This document shows, one piece after another, positions 1 through 5,567 of a stretch of DNA of 5,982 nucleotides (its first letter is position 1; each line of letters begins with the position of its first letter). The stretch comes from an uncultured Collinsella sp. (lineage in GTDB: Bacteria; Actinomycetota; Coriobacteriia; Coriobacteriales; Coriobacteriaceae): assembly GCA_902494585.1 (NCBI GenBank), contig CABUUD010000108.1:1-5982 (forward strand), read 5' to 3'. The notes below the pieces were generated by a model. It did no database searches. It saw only the letters and a program-made list of their open reading frames with translations, and was not told the origin of the DNA. The position numbers were made by a program, and so were the translations under genes.

Positions 1-156
1 ATAGCCAAACGCCGCGCCCGCCGAGACACCCACCATATGGTCGCAGGTCAAACCGTGCTCCATCCAAACGTCGAGCACGCCTGCCGTATACATACCGCGG
101 TAGCCGCCTCCCTCGAGCGCGAGCCCCACCGTGCGCGTCGTATCCGGCTGTGCCAT
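1..156 (-). CDS. Patatin-like phospholipase family protein, N-terminal fragment (partial)
   Basis: Reading the minus strand from the ATG at 156-154 gives 52 codons in frame to the window edge, so the C-terminal part is missing. Near residues 13-21 the sequence reads LALEGGGYRG, the glycine-rich oxyanion-hole motif (GGGxRG) of patatin-like hydrolases. Residues 43-47 read GVSAG, the GxSxG nucleophile elbow with the catalytic Ser at 45. Spacing between the two motifs is normal for the family. The partner Asp (DGG/DGA motif) lies outside the window. Family members hydrolyse acyl esters of lipids; the exact substrate cannot be told from this fragment. No signal peptide or membrane segment is seen in these residues, so a cytosolic enzyme like the bacterial RssA/YjjU-type patatins is likely. 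The start is supported by GGAG on the minus strand (165-168), 8 nt before the ATG. The gene is divergent from the GGDEF/EAL gene. Confidence 0.88.
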   Translation of the reverse strand, partial: MAQPDTTRTVGLALEGGGYRGMYTAGVLDVWMEHGLTCDHMVGVSAGAAFGY

Positions 157-188
157 GCGACCATCTCCGTTCCTGCGTTTTAAAACGG

Positions 189-206
189 GACAAGTATACC
201 CGTCAA
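189..206 (-). promoter_or_regulatory. Candidate promoter and overlapping palindrome for the patatin-like gene
   Basis: On the minus strand a TATACT box (193-198, 5 of 6 to the -10 consensus) would start transcription near 186, giving a leader of about 30 nt before the patatin-like ATG. No convincing -35 lies at the right distance. TTGACG (201-206) is too close to serve this -10; its own 17-bp partner would be the poor box TTAAAA (near 181). The -10 sits inside a 16-bp imperfect palindrome, GAC-N2-GTATAC-N2-GTC (189-204), which could be a repressor site. Seen in sequence; function is inference. Confidence 0.35.
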
Positions 207-297
207 CATATATCGTCTCAGTCGCATTTTTATCGGACATCGCATCGTCGCGCTGCCGTTTGTCGAATAATGGCCGCCCACAGCATGTGCACCCATA

Positions 298-303
298 TAT
301 AAT
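298..303 (+). promoter_or_regulatory. Perfect -10 box upstream of the GGDEF-PAS-EAL gene
   Basis: TATAAT matches the sigma-70/SigA -10 consensus in all six positions and lies in the only AT-rich stretch of the intergenic region. Transcription would start near 309-311, leaving about 169 nt of leader. No good -35 is found 16-18 bp upstream (the bases there are GC-rich) and there is no TGn extension, so the promoter may need an activator. A second -10-like TATACT lies at 318-323, also without a -35. Confidence 0.45.
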
Positions 304-309
304 TGTGTA

Positions 310-342
310 CTGTTGTTTATACTACGCAGTAGTTATCAACAG
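310..342 (+). repeat. Imperfect inverted repeat at the predicted transcription start
   Basis: The arms are CTGTTG (310-315) with CAACAG (337-342), and ACTAC (321-325) with GTAGT (329-333) around a GCA centre. Between them lies an internal asymmetric loop of TTTAT against TAT. Eleven base pairs can form. The element starts right at the +1 predicted from TATAAT at 298-303, and its left half contains TATACT. It could be an operator blocking the promoter or a 5'-terminal mRNA stem-loop. No U-run follows, so it is not an intrinsic terminator. Confidence 0.5.
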
Positions 343-436
343 CGAACATTAGCCGGTAAAGTAGCCCAACAACGCAGCAAGGCGGGGCCTGGATACACGC
401 AAAGCGCCGGACAACAACGCGTGTGCACAACGAGCT

Positions 437-458
437 CGCCCGACGCAATCCGCCCGAC
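437..458 (+). repeat. Direct repeat CGCCCGAC, two copies, 14-bp period
   Basis: CGCCCGAC occurs at 437-444 and again at 451-458, separated by GCAATC, ending 20 bases before the start codon at 479. The copies lie in the leader of the GGDEF/EAL gene where a ribosome binding site would be expected. They may be chance in GC-rich DNA or a short protein/RNA binding element. Confidence 0.3.
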
Positions 459-478
459 CTCAGAAAGCCGCTTACGAC

Positions 479-3196
479 ATGGATACTGTCAGCAATTACA
501 CCGAAACGCTCGAAAAGACCGTTCGCGACCTTCTCGAGCGTCAGGATGATCTGATTAGGACCGCCTTTACCGACCAGCTTACCGGACTTGGCAACCGCGG
601 CGGCTTTGCTCACTCCTTAGAGGAAATCTGGGAGCAGGAACTGCCCGTGACCATGGCGTTTATCGACATCGATAACCTTAAGCACTGCAACGACATCTTT
701 GGGCATGACGAGGGCAACCGCTATATCTTGCAGGTAAGCCTCTATCTCAAGCTGTATATGAAGGTGGACGAGGCGGCGTTTCGCATAGGCGGCGACGAGT
801 TTGCCATCCTGTCTACGGTTGCGACCGAGGACGACCTCGCCGAACGTCTGGAACACTGCCGAACGGTCCTGCTCAAAAACAACGATTCCGAGATGCCCCA
901 CTCGTTTAGCTACGGGGTGTCACATGCCGACCCCGCCCTGGGCGAGGCCCCCAATCGCATGACGCTCGATGCCGACCATCGCATGTACGACTACAAGCTA
1001 CGTCATGCCGTACACCTTGATCGGCGCAATATCTCGCAAGTCCACACCGACGACTTCGAAATAAGCGATCGCATTTTCGACGCCTTTTCGATGCTCAACG
1101 AAGGCCGTTATTTCTTTATCGAGAACTTGGATAAACATCGCACCCTTTGGTCACAAAACGCTTTGCGCGATCTCGGACTTCCTTCGGAGCACATAGACAA
1201 CTGTCGCGATTGTTGGAAAACGCGCGTCCATCCCGATGACCTTGAGGCTTTTACCGACGACATCGACCAAGTCTATAACGGCTCCAAGCACCATCGAGTC
1301 ATGCAGTATCGTGTACGTAACGCCACAGGCGACTACGTGCTCTGCCGTGCTCGCGGTTTTCGCATCGATGGGGACGAAAACGAGCCCTCGCTCTATGTCG
1401 GCGAACTCGTCAATCATTCCCTTGCCGAGACCGTCGACGCCGCCACGGGGCTTGGAACGCAACGTATGCTGGTCAACGCTATCGATGCCTGTCGCCGTGA
1501 CCACTGCAAAACAGGGCTCATCGCCGTGCGCGTTCGCGGCACGACGAAGCTCAACGAGCTCTATGGAGCCGAGGCGGTCGACAGCATGCTTGCCGAATAC
1601 GCAGGCCGTATGCTGTCGATCACCCGCGGTAGGAGTCGCGTCTTCCGTTCACGAAGTGTCCAGTTCGTCGTGCTCAGCAACGCTTTGGACCACGGGGCAT
1701 TTGAACTCCTGATCCATCGTCTAAAAGAGACCATTTTTGCCCCCGTTCAGATCGCGGGCGGCACCATCACTCCCGTTTGTATTGTCGCCCCGGTCTTTTA
1801 CGAGCGCCTGGACTACCAAACATCTGCTGTTTTGTGCGAACTCGACCGTCGCCTTCGCACAGCTGGCGGGCTTGTCCCCAACGACAGCCTCCCTATACCC
1901 GAGGTCGAACGCAAAAGCGCAATCGCCGAACGCATCGATATGCTCACCGGTCTCTACCGACCCAGCGAGTTTATGCGCCGTGCCAATGCCTTCATCAAGG
2001 CAAGGCGCGACGGCGCTTGGTGTATCGCCACCGTCGACATGGGTCACATGCGCCTATTTAACGAATGGTATGGACAGGCCGAAGGCGACCGTATGCTTGC
2101 CGATGTGGGCACGGTGCTCAAGGATATCGAGAACGCCGACATGGGTGTCGCGGGATACTGGGGGCAAGACGACTTTTGTCTGCTCATACCCTTTGAGCAC
2201 GATTTCGTTCACCGAGTCTATGCACGCGTTCGCGAGGTAGTAGCTAGGCATAATGACGGCGTAGGTTTTTGGCCGTCTATGGGCGTTTACCCCATCGACT
2301 CCAATGAGGAGATCACCATCGATGCGCAGGCGAAGGCCATGTTTACCAATCGGCGCGCAAAAAACGACTTTAAGGAGCGCATCGCCATTTTCCGCCCCGC
2401 GGAGTACGAGCGCGAAGTCGTGTTCCACCGCACGCTGACCGAATTCCAGTACGCGCTCTCGGACGGTCGCATTACCTACCACTTGCAACCCCAGGTCGAT
2501 ATGGAAACCGGCGAGATTATTGGTGCCGAAGCACTCACCCGCTGGATTGACAAGGACGGCTCTCTCATTTCGCCCGCAACGTTTATCCCCGCACTCGAGG
2601 AAAGCGGCTTTGTGGTGACGCTCGACAAGTACATTTGGCAGGGTGTCGCCTCGTGGCTGCGCGAGCGTCTCGATCGCGGTCTTCGCGTGGTTCCGGTCTC
2701 GCTTAATGTGTCGCGCGTGGATATCCTTGCCTGCGACGTTGCCAAACATATGGGGGCGCTCGCCGCCCAATACAACCTACCGCCCGAGCTTATGCGTATC
2801 GAGATCACCGAGACGGCTTATACGGGAGAATCCGAAGCCGTGGACAAACTGACGGCCGACCTGCACACCCGCGGCTTCTCGACCTATATGGACGATTTTG
2901 GCACCGGCCAGTCCACGCTTGCGATGCTCAAGAACGTCAACGTCGACGTCATCAAGCTCGACCGCGCCTTTGTGCCCACCGATCGCGATCAAGGCCGCAG
3001 CACGCAAATCATATCATCGATGCTCGAAATGGCACAGTTGCTCCATCTGCCCGTCGAGGTCGAAGGCGTCGAGACAAATGAGCAGGCGGACATGCTACGA
3101 CAAATGGGCGCCCGCTACGCTCAGGGCTTCCTCTACTACCGCCCCATGCCGGCAAAGGATTTTGAGGCATTGCTCGATGGCGGCAATAACAACTGA
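479..3196 (+). CDS. GGDEF-PAS-GGDEF-GGDEF-EAL cyclic-dinucleotide cyclase/phosphodiesterase
   Basis: 905-residue soluble protein with no signal peptide or membrane segment; the first 28 residues form a helix. GGDEF-1 (about 29-178) has Asp63, Lys68, Asn71 and an intact GGDEF at 104-108, so it looks catalytic. The inhibitory RxxD is KVDE (95-98), and the guanine-contacting Asp is Asn80. A PAS_3-like domain follows (about 200-315, with RVHPDD at 249-254). GGDEF-2 (about 320-470) is dead: Arg351 replaces the metal Asp and the signature is lost. GGDEF-3 (about 484-640) keeps Asp520, Asn528 and Asp537 but has GQDDF (562-566), so it probably binds GTP without cyclising it. The EAL domain (about 650-900) has EAL 684-686, Asn743, Glu775, Asp805-Asp806, Lys826, Glu862, Glu865 and Gln882, the full phosphodiesterase set. 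Expected role: hydrolysis of c-di-GMP to pGpG, plus possible synthesis. The start is the only ATG after the in-frame stop at 362-364; the only Shine-Dalgarno match is AGAAAG at 462-467, which is weak. A tandem paralogue lies downstream. Confidence 0.93.
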   Translation: MDTVSNYTETLEKTVRDLLERQDDLIRTAFTDQLTGLGNRGGFAHSLEEIWEQELPVTMAFIDIDNLKHCNDIFGHDEGNRYILQVSLYLKLYMKVDEAAFRIGGDEFAILSTVATEDDLAERLEHCRTVLLKNNDSEMPHSFSYGVSHADPALGEAPNRMTLDADHRMYDYKLRHAVHLDRRNISQVHTDDFEISDRIFDAFSMLNEGRYFFIENLDKHRTLWSQNALRDLGLPSEHIDNCRDCWKTRVHPDDLEAFTDDIDQVYNGSKHHRVMQYRVRNATGDYVLCRARGFRIDGDENEPSLYVGELVNHSLAETVDAATGLGTQRMLVNAIDACRRDHCKTGLIAVRVRGTTKLNELYGAEAVDSMLAEYAGRMLSITRGRSRVFRSRSVQFVVLSNALDHGAFELLIHRLKETIFAPVQIAGGTITPVCIVAPVFYERLDYQTSAVLCELDRRLRTAGGLVPNDSLPIPEVERKSAIAERIDMLTGLYRPSEFMRRANAFIKARRDGAWCIATVDMGHMRLFNEWYGQAEGDRMLADVGTVLKDIENADMGVAGYWGQDDFCLLIPFEHDFVHRVYARVREVVARHNDGVGFWPSMGVYPIDSNEEITIDAQAKAMFTNRRAKNDFKERIAIFRPAEYEREVVFHRTLTEFQYALSDGRITYHLQPQVDMETGEIIGAEALTRWIDKDGSLISPATFIPALEESGFVVTLDKYIWQGVASWLRERLDRGLRVVPVSLNVSRVDILACDVAKHMGALAAQYNLPPELMRIEITETAYTGESEAVDKLTADLHTRGFSTYMDDFGTGQSTLAMLKNVNVDVIKLDRAFVPTDRDQGRSTQIISSMLEMAQLLHLPVEVEGVETNEQADMLRQMGARYAQGFLYYRPMPAKDFEALLDGGNNN

Positions 3197-3254
3197 TTCG
3201 CTCGCGCGCAAAACGCCACCGCCGAAGGGGGAATTTGCCTCCATTAGCTAACTT

Positions 3255-3285
3255 ATATCCCCAATTCAAACCGAATTGGGGATAT
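3255..3285. repeat. Perfect 13-bp inverted repeat between the two GGDEF genes
   Basis: ATATCCCCAATTC (3255-3267) and GAATTGGGGATAT (3273-3285) are exact reverse complements around a 5-base loop, AAACC. The stem can grow by a T-G and a T-A pair outward. It lies 59 bases after the stop of the long gene and 39 bases before the start of the next. No T-run follows on either strand, so a standard intrinsic terminator is not supported. The right arm overlaps TATGAT (3283-3288), a possible -10 box for the downstream gene but without a -35. The dyad may thus be an operator, a transcript-stabilising hairpin or an atypical terminator. Just upstream lies the perfect palindrome TTAGCTAA (3244-3251). Confidence 0.75.
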
Positions 3286-3307
3286 GATACAAACCGCTGT
3301 TCCGCCC

Positions 3308-3315
3308 AAGGAGGT
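3308..3315 (+). promoter_or_regulatory. Very strong ribosome binding site of the second GGDEF gene
   Basis: AAGGAGGT is a full Shine-Dalgarno sequence, 8 nt before the ATG at 3324. Continuing to 3320 (AAGGAGGTTATCC), 12 of 13 bases fit the complement of the conserved bacterial 16S rRNA 3' tail. It fixes the start codon and predicts efficient translation, in contrast to the upstream paralogue. Confidence 0.9.
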
Positions 3316-3323
3316 TATCCATC

Positions 3324-4853
3324 ATGAACGAGTCATATCGCCTGGGCGAGCAATCGATTATTGCCTATCTTCAGCGACTTGCGAACGGCGTCTCGACCGC
3401 TGAACTCGATGTTGCCGCGCTGCCTGCTGAGCTGCGCGCCGTTGGTGAGCAACTGCAAAAGACGCATGCCATCCTGCAACAAGAGCGCCAGCTGCTTGAG
3501 CGCAACGCCTATATCGATCCGCTCACCAACTTGGGCAACCGCAACGGATTCGACCGTCACGTCGAGCAACTCTGGCGCAAAGGCGACCCCTTCACCTGCG
3601 CCTATATTGACATCGACCATCTCAAGCATTGCAACGATAGGTTTGGCCACGCCGAAGGCAATCGCTATATTCTGAGCATCTGCCGCACGCTCTCCGAAAC
3701 CATGGGGCACGATGAGATGCTGCTCCGTATCGGTGGAGACGAGTTTGTGCTCATCTCGCTCTCCGCAAACGAGACTGAACTCGAGCAGCGCTTGGAGCAG
3801 GTACGTACCGGACTGATCGAGGCGAGCTCAGGTGGCAAGGCGCCCATGATCGGCAGCTTTAGCTTTGGCTGCTCGCGCGTCGATCCACTTGCCGGCGACA
3901 CGCGTCGCCAGATGACGATGGATGCCGATCGCAAGATGTATCGCTATAAGCTTATGCATCGTGTGCAGCAACCGAAAGACGATGACGCGCCGCAACGCCC
4001 AATCGTCGATCAGCTTCCCTGCAACGACCGGGTGTTCCAAGCGATCTCCATGAGCTCCGAGACGCGCTATCCCTTTATCCTCAATCTCGATACGGGCGAA
4101 TCGCAATGGTCGGTTAACGCCGTGCGCGATTTTGACCTGCCCTCCCAGCACCCTTTTAACTCACTCGACATGTGGCTCGCCCGCGTTCATCCCGAGGACC
4201 GCGACAACGTACGCGCCGAGCTCGATATGGTGATAAACGGCACATGGCACTTCCACTACATGCAGTACCGCGTGATGGATGCCCCCGGAAAATACGTGCT
4301 TTGCGACTGCACGGGCTACCGCTTGGACGGCACCGATACCGAGCCCAGCATGTATGTGGGCATTATCGTCAACCGAAGCCTAGCGGATACGACCGACTCG
4401 GTAACGGGCCTGGGCGATGTCCACGCACTGGTCAACGCTATTGGAGAGATGCGCCACGTGCCGCACGAGGCAGGCTTTATTGCCATTAAGGTCGACGATA
4501 TCGCCGAGGTCAATGCCCGCTTTGGATTCGATGCAGGCGACCGCGTGCTCGCCGAAAGCGCCGCCTGCCTCATGGATTGTTCGCGCGGCAAGGGCCGCCT
4601 GTTCCGCTCGACGGGACCAACGTTCGTGGCACTCTTCGATGAGCTCGGCCCCGAGGCGATCGACGAGATCGCAAGCGACATCGAACGGTTCCTGGGTTCT
4701 CCCGTGCTCATCGGCTCGCTTGAATATCAGCCGCCCATTCGCGTGGCCACGCTCCATCTGGACGGCGTCGACCGTCAGCCCGTTTCCATTCTGAACGAGC
4801 TCAAAGCGTTGCTCGGGAAAGCCGTGCAGGTGCCAGGTACCAAACTGGATTAA
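3324..4853 (+). CDS. GGDEF-PAS-degenerate GGDEF protein (putative diguanylate/dinucleotide cyclase)
   Basis: 509-residue soluble protein, paralogous to the N-terminal half of the upstream gene. An N-terminal helical region (1-60, Gln/Glu-rich at 40-60 and probably coiled-coil) leads into GGDEF-1 (about 61-212). This keeps the metal Asp96, Lys101, Asn104 and an intact GGDEF at 137-141, so cyclase activity is expected. The I-site position reads GHDE (128-131) instead of RxxD, so product inhibition by that site is unlikely, and Asn113 replaces the guanine-binding Asp. Lys209 and Arg213 fit the phosphate-binding K-x3-R of PleD. A PAS_3-like domain (about 235-350, with RVHPED at 287-292) probably senses a ligand or mediates dimerisation. 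The last domain (about 355-500) is a degenerate GGDEF: Lys389 in place of the metal Asp, and TGPTF at 430-434 in place of the signature. There is no EAL domain. The stop is followed by 74 bases before the next gene, with no clear terminator. Confidence 0.92.
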   Translation: MNESYRLGEQSIIAYLQRLANGVSTAELDVAALPAELRAVGEQLQKTHAILQQERQLLERNAYIDPLTNLGNRNGFDRHVEQLWRKGDPFTCAYIDIDHLKHCNDRFGHAEGNRYILSICRTLSETMGHDEMLLRIGGDEFVLISLSANETELEQRLEQVRTGLIEASSGGKAPMIGSFSFGCSRVDPLAGDTRRQMTMDADRKMYRYKLMHRVQQPKDDDAPQRPIVDQLPCNDRVFQAISMSSETRYPFILNLDTGESQWSVNAVRDFDLPSQHPFNSLDMWLARVHPEDRDNVRAELDMVINGTWHFHYMQYRVMDAPGKYVLCDCTGYRLDGTDTEPSMYVGIIVNRSLADTTDSVTGLGDVHALVNAIGEMRHVPHEAGFIAIKVDDIAEVNARFGFDAGDRVLAESAACLMDCSRGKGRLFRSTGPTFVALFDELGPEAIDEIASDIERFLGSPVLIGSLEYQPPIRVATLHLDGVDRQPVSILNELKALLGKAVQVPGTKLD

Positions 4854-4881
4854 CGCCGCGCCCGCGCCGCCTCCCCCATCG

Positions 4882-4890
4882 TGCGATAAT
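4882..4890 (+). promoter_or_regulatory. Candidate extended -10 promoter for the flavoprotein gene
   Basis: TGC followed by GATAAT (4885-4890) resembles an extended -10 element (5 of 6 in the hexamer, TGn immediately upstream). The -35 region is purely GC-rich with no match, as is common for extended -10 promoters. Transcription would begin near 4897, giving a leader of about 31 nt. Confidence 0.4.
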
Positions 4891-4918
4891 CCTCTGCAGA
4901 AGTCATCGACAGCAGAGG
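4891..4918 (+). repeat. 7-bp inverted repeat overlapping the flavoprotein ribosome binding site
   Basis: CCTCTGC (4891-4897) is the exact reverse complement of GCAGAGG (4912-4918), with a 14-base spacer. The right arm covers the first part of the Shine-Dalgarno sequence. In a transcript entering from upstream the hairpin would partly hide the ribosome site. In a transcript starting at the local promoter (near 4897) the left arm would be mostly absent, so the dyad could instead be an operator over the start point. Confidence 0.5.
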
Positions 4919-4921
4919 GAG
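4914..4921 (+). promoter_or_regulatory. Ribosome binding site that selects ATG 4928 over GTG 4925
   Basis: AGAGGGAG contains GGAG (4918-4921). It lies 6 nt before the ATG at 4928 but only 3 nt before the adjacent GTG at 4925, so the ATG is the better start; the product would then be 207 residues beginning MKVLL. Confidence 0.75.
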
Positions 4922-4927
4922 TTTGTG

Positions 4928-5551
4928 ATGAAGGTTCTTTTAGTCAACGGTAGCCCCAAGGCAAACGGCAACACCGCTCGCGCGCTTGCCGAAGTCGCCG
5001 AGCAATTGCATGCCGAGGGTATCGATACCGAGGTGTTCCAGCTGGGCGCCAAGCCCATTCGCGACTGCATTGGCTGTGGTCAGTGCGGCAAGCTTGGCGG
5101 ACGCTGCACCTTTGATGACGACGTGGTGAACGAGCTCATCGCTGCCGCCGAGCAGGCAGATGGCTTTGTCTTTGGCTCGCCCGTCTACTACGCGCACCCC
5201 AGCGGCCGCATCCTTTCGGCCCTCGATCGCGCCTTCTATGCAGGCGGGCATGCCTTTGAGCACAAACCCGGCGCCGCAGTCGCCGTCGCCCGTCGCGGCG
5301 GCACGTCGACCACCTTCGATGTGCTCAACAAGTACTTCACCATTAAGCAAATGCCCGTGGTCGCTTCCACCTACTGGAACAACGTGTTTGGCCGCGTGCC
5401 CGGCGACGCCGATGGGGACGCCGAGGGCCTTGCCACCATGCGAAACATCGGCAAAAACATGGCCTGGCTCCTGCGTTGCATCGAGGCAGGACAGGCCGCC
5501 GGCATCAACGCACCCGAAGCCGATCGCGCAACGACCAACTTCATTCGTTAG
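4928..5551 (+). CDS. Flavodoxin-fold NAD(P)H/FMN oxidoreductase, iron-sulfur flavoprotein-like
   Basis: 207-residue cytosolic protein of the NADPH-dependent FMN reductase / iron-sulfur flavoprotein family. Residues 2-7 (KVLLVN) form the first strand. GSPKANGNTA (8-17) is the FMN phosphate-binding loop, and GSPVYY (83-88) is the usual second flavin contact. Between them Cys47, Cys50, Cys53 and Cys60 form CX2CX2CX6C, which fits the compact CX2CX2CX4-7C motif that binds a 4Fe-4S cluster in archaeal Isf proteins. Relatives without a demonstrated cluster carry similar cysteines, so the cluster is likely but not certain. Expected role: electron transfer or reduction of a small organic substrate in an anaerobic cell; the substrate is unknown. 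Length is normal for the family and no break is seen. An ArsC-like gene starts 16 nt after the stop, suggesting a two-gene operon. Confidence 0.88.
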   Translation: MKVLLVNGSPKANGNTARALAEVAEQLHAEGIDTEVFQLGAKPIRDCIGCGQCGKLGGRCTFDDDVVNELIAAAEQADGFVFGSPVYYAHPSGRILSALDRAFYAGGHAFEHKPGAAVAVARRGGTSTTFDVLNKYFTIKQMPVVASTYWNNVFGRVPGDADGDAEGLATMRNIGKNMAWLLRCIEAGQAAGINAPEADRATTNFIR

Positions 5552-5567
5552 AACGGCGGAACATACT

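Larger units (their letters stand above)
157..478. other. Divergent intergenic region with long leader of the GGDEF/EAL gene
   Basis: These 322 bases separate two divergent genes and contain no credible coding sequence; the short frames here lack ribosome sites and family features. The left part holds the minus-strand promoter candidate. The middle (about 295-345) is AT-rich and holds a perfect TATAAT and a dyad. The right part (about 343-478) is GC-richer and would be the untranslated leader of the plus-strand gene. It can fold: ACACGC (395-400) pairs perfectly with GCGTGT (419-424), and GGCG (381-384) with CGCC (405-408) as a competing pairing. TGTGCACA (422-429) is a perfect palindrome. 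A regulatory RNA is possible, but no known riboswitch consensus could be matched across its full length. Confidence 0.5.

Noticed and set aside
131..352. A 73-codon plus-strand frame across the patatin start and the divergent promoter region
   Set aside because: It overlaps the patatin N-terminus antisense, spans both promoter candidates and has no ribosome binding site or recognisable motif.
395..410. ACGCAAAGC in the leader, identical to part of the GACGCAAAGCC tetraloop-receptor strand of the c-di-GMP-I (GEMM) riboswitch
   Set aside because: The other conserved parts (the GGGCAAACC strand, the GNRA hairpin between them and the 3' GGUAGC-type strand) could not be found in the right order. 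A nine-base match is not enough. An Infernal run with Rfam RF01051 would decide.
2054..2770. A 238-codon open frame on the minus strand inside the GGDEF/EAL gene
   Set aside because: It lies opposite a strongly supported coding region, shows no recognisable domain or ribosome site, and is the usual antisense shadow in GC-rich DNA.
3255..3298. Intrinsic terminator of the GGDEF/EAL gene
   Set aside because: The stem is perfect but the following bases (GATACAAACC) contain no T-run, and the opposite strand has none either, so it was listed only as an inverted repeat.
5160..5567. A 136-codon upstream extension of the ArsC-like reading frame inside the flavoprotein gene
   Set aside because: The extension is a compositionally odd Pro/Ser/Thr/Arg-rich translation of the second frame of a well-supported gene, and family homology begins at the ATG at 5568.
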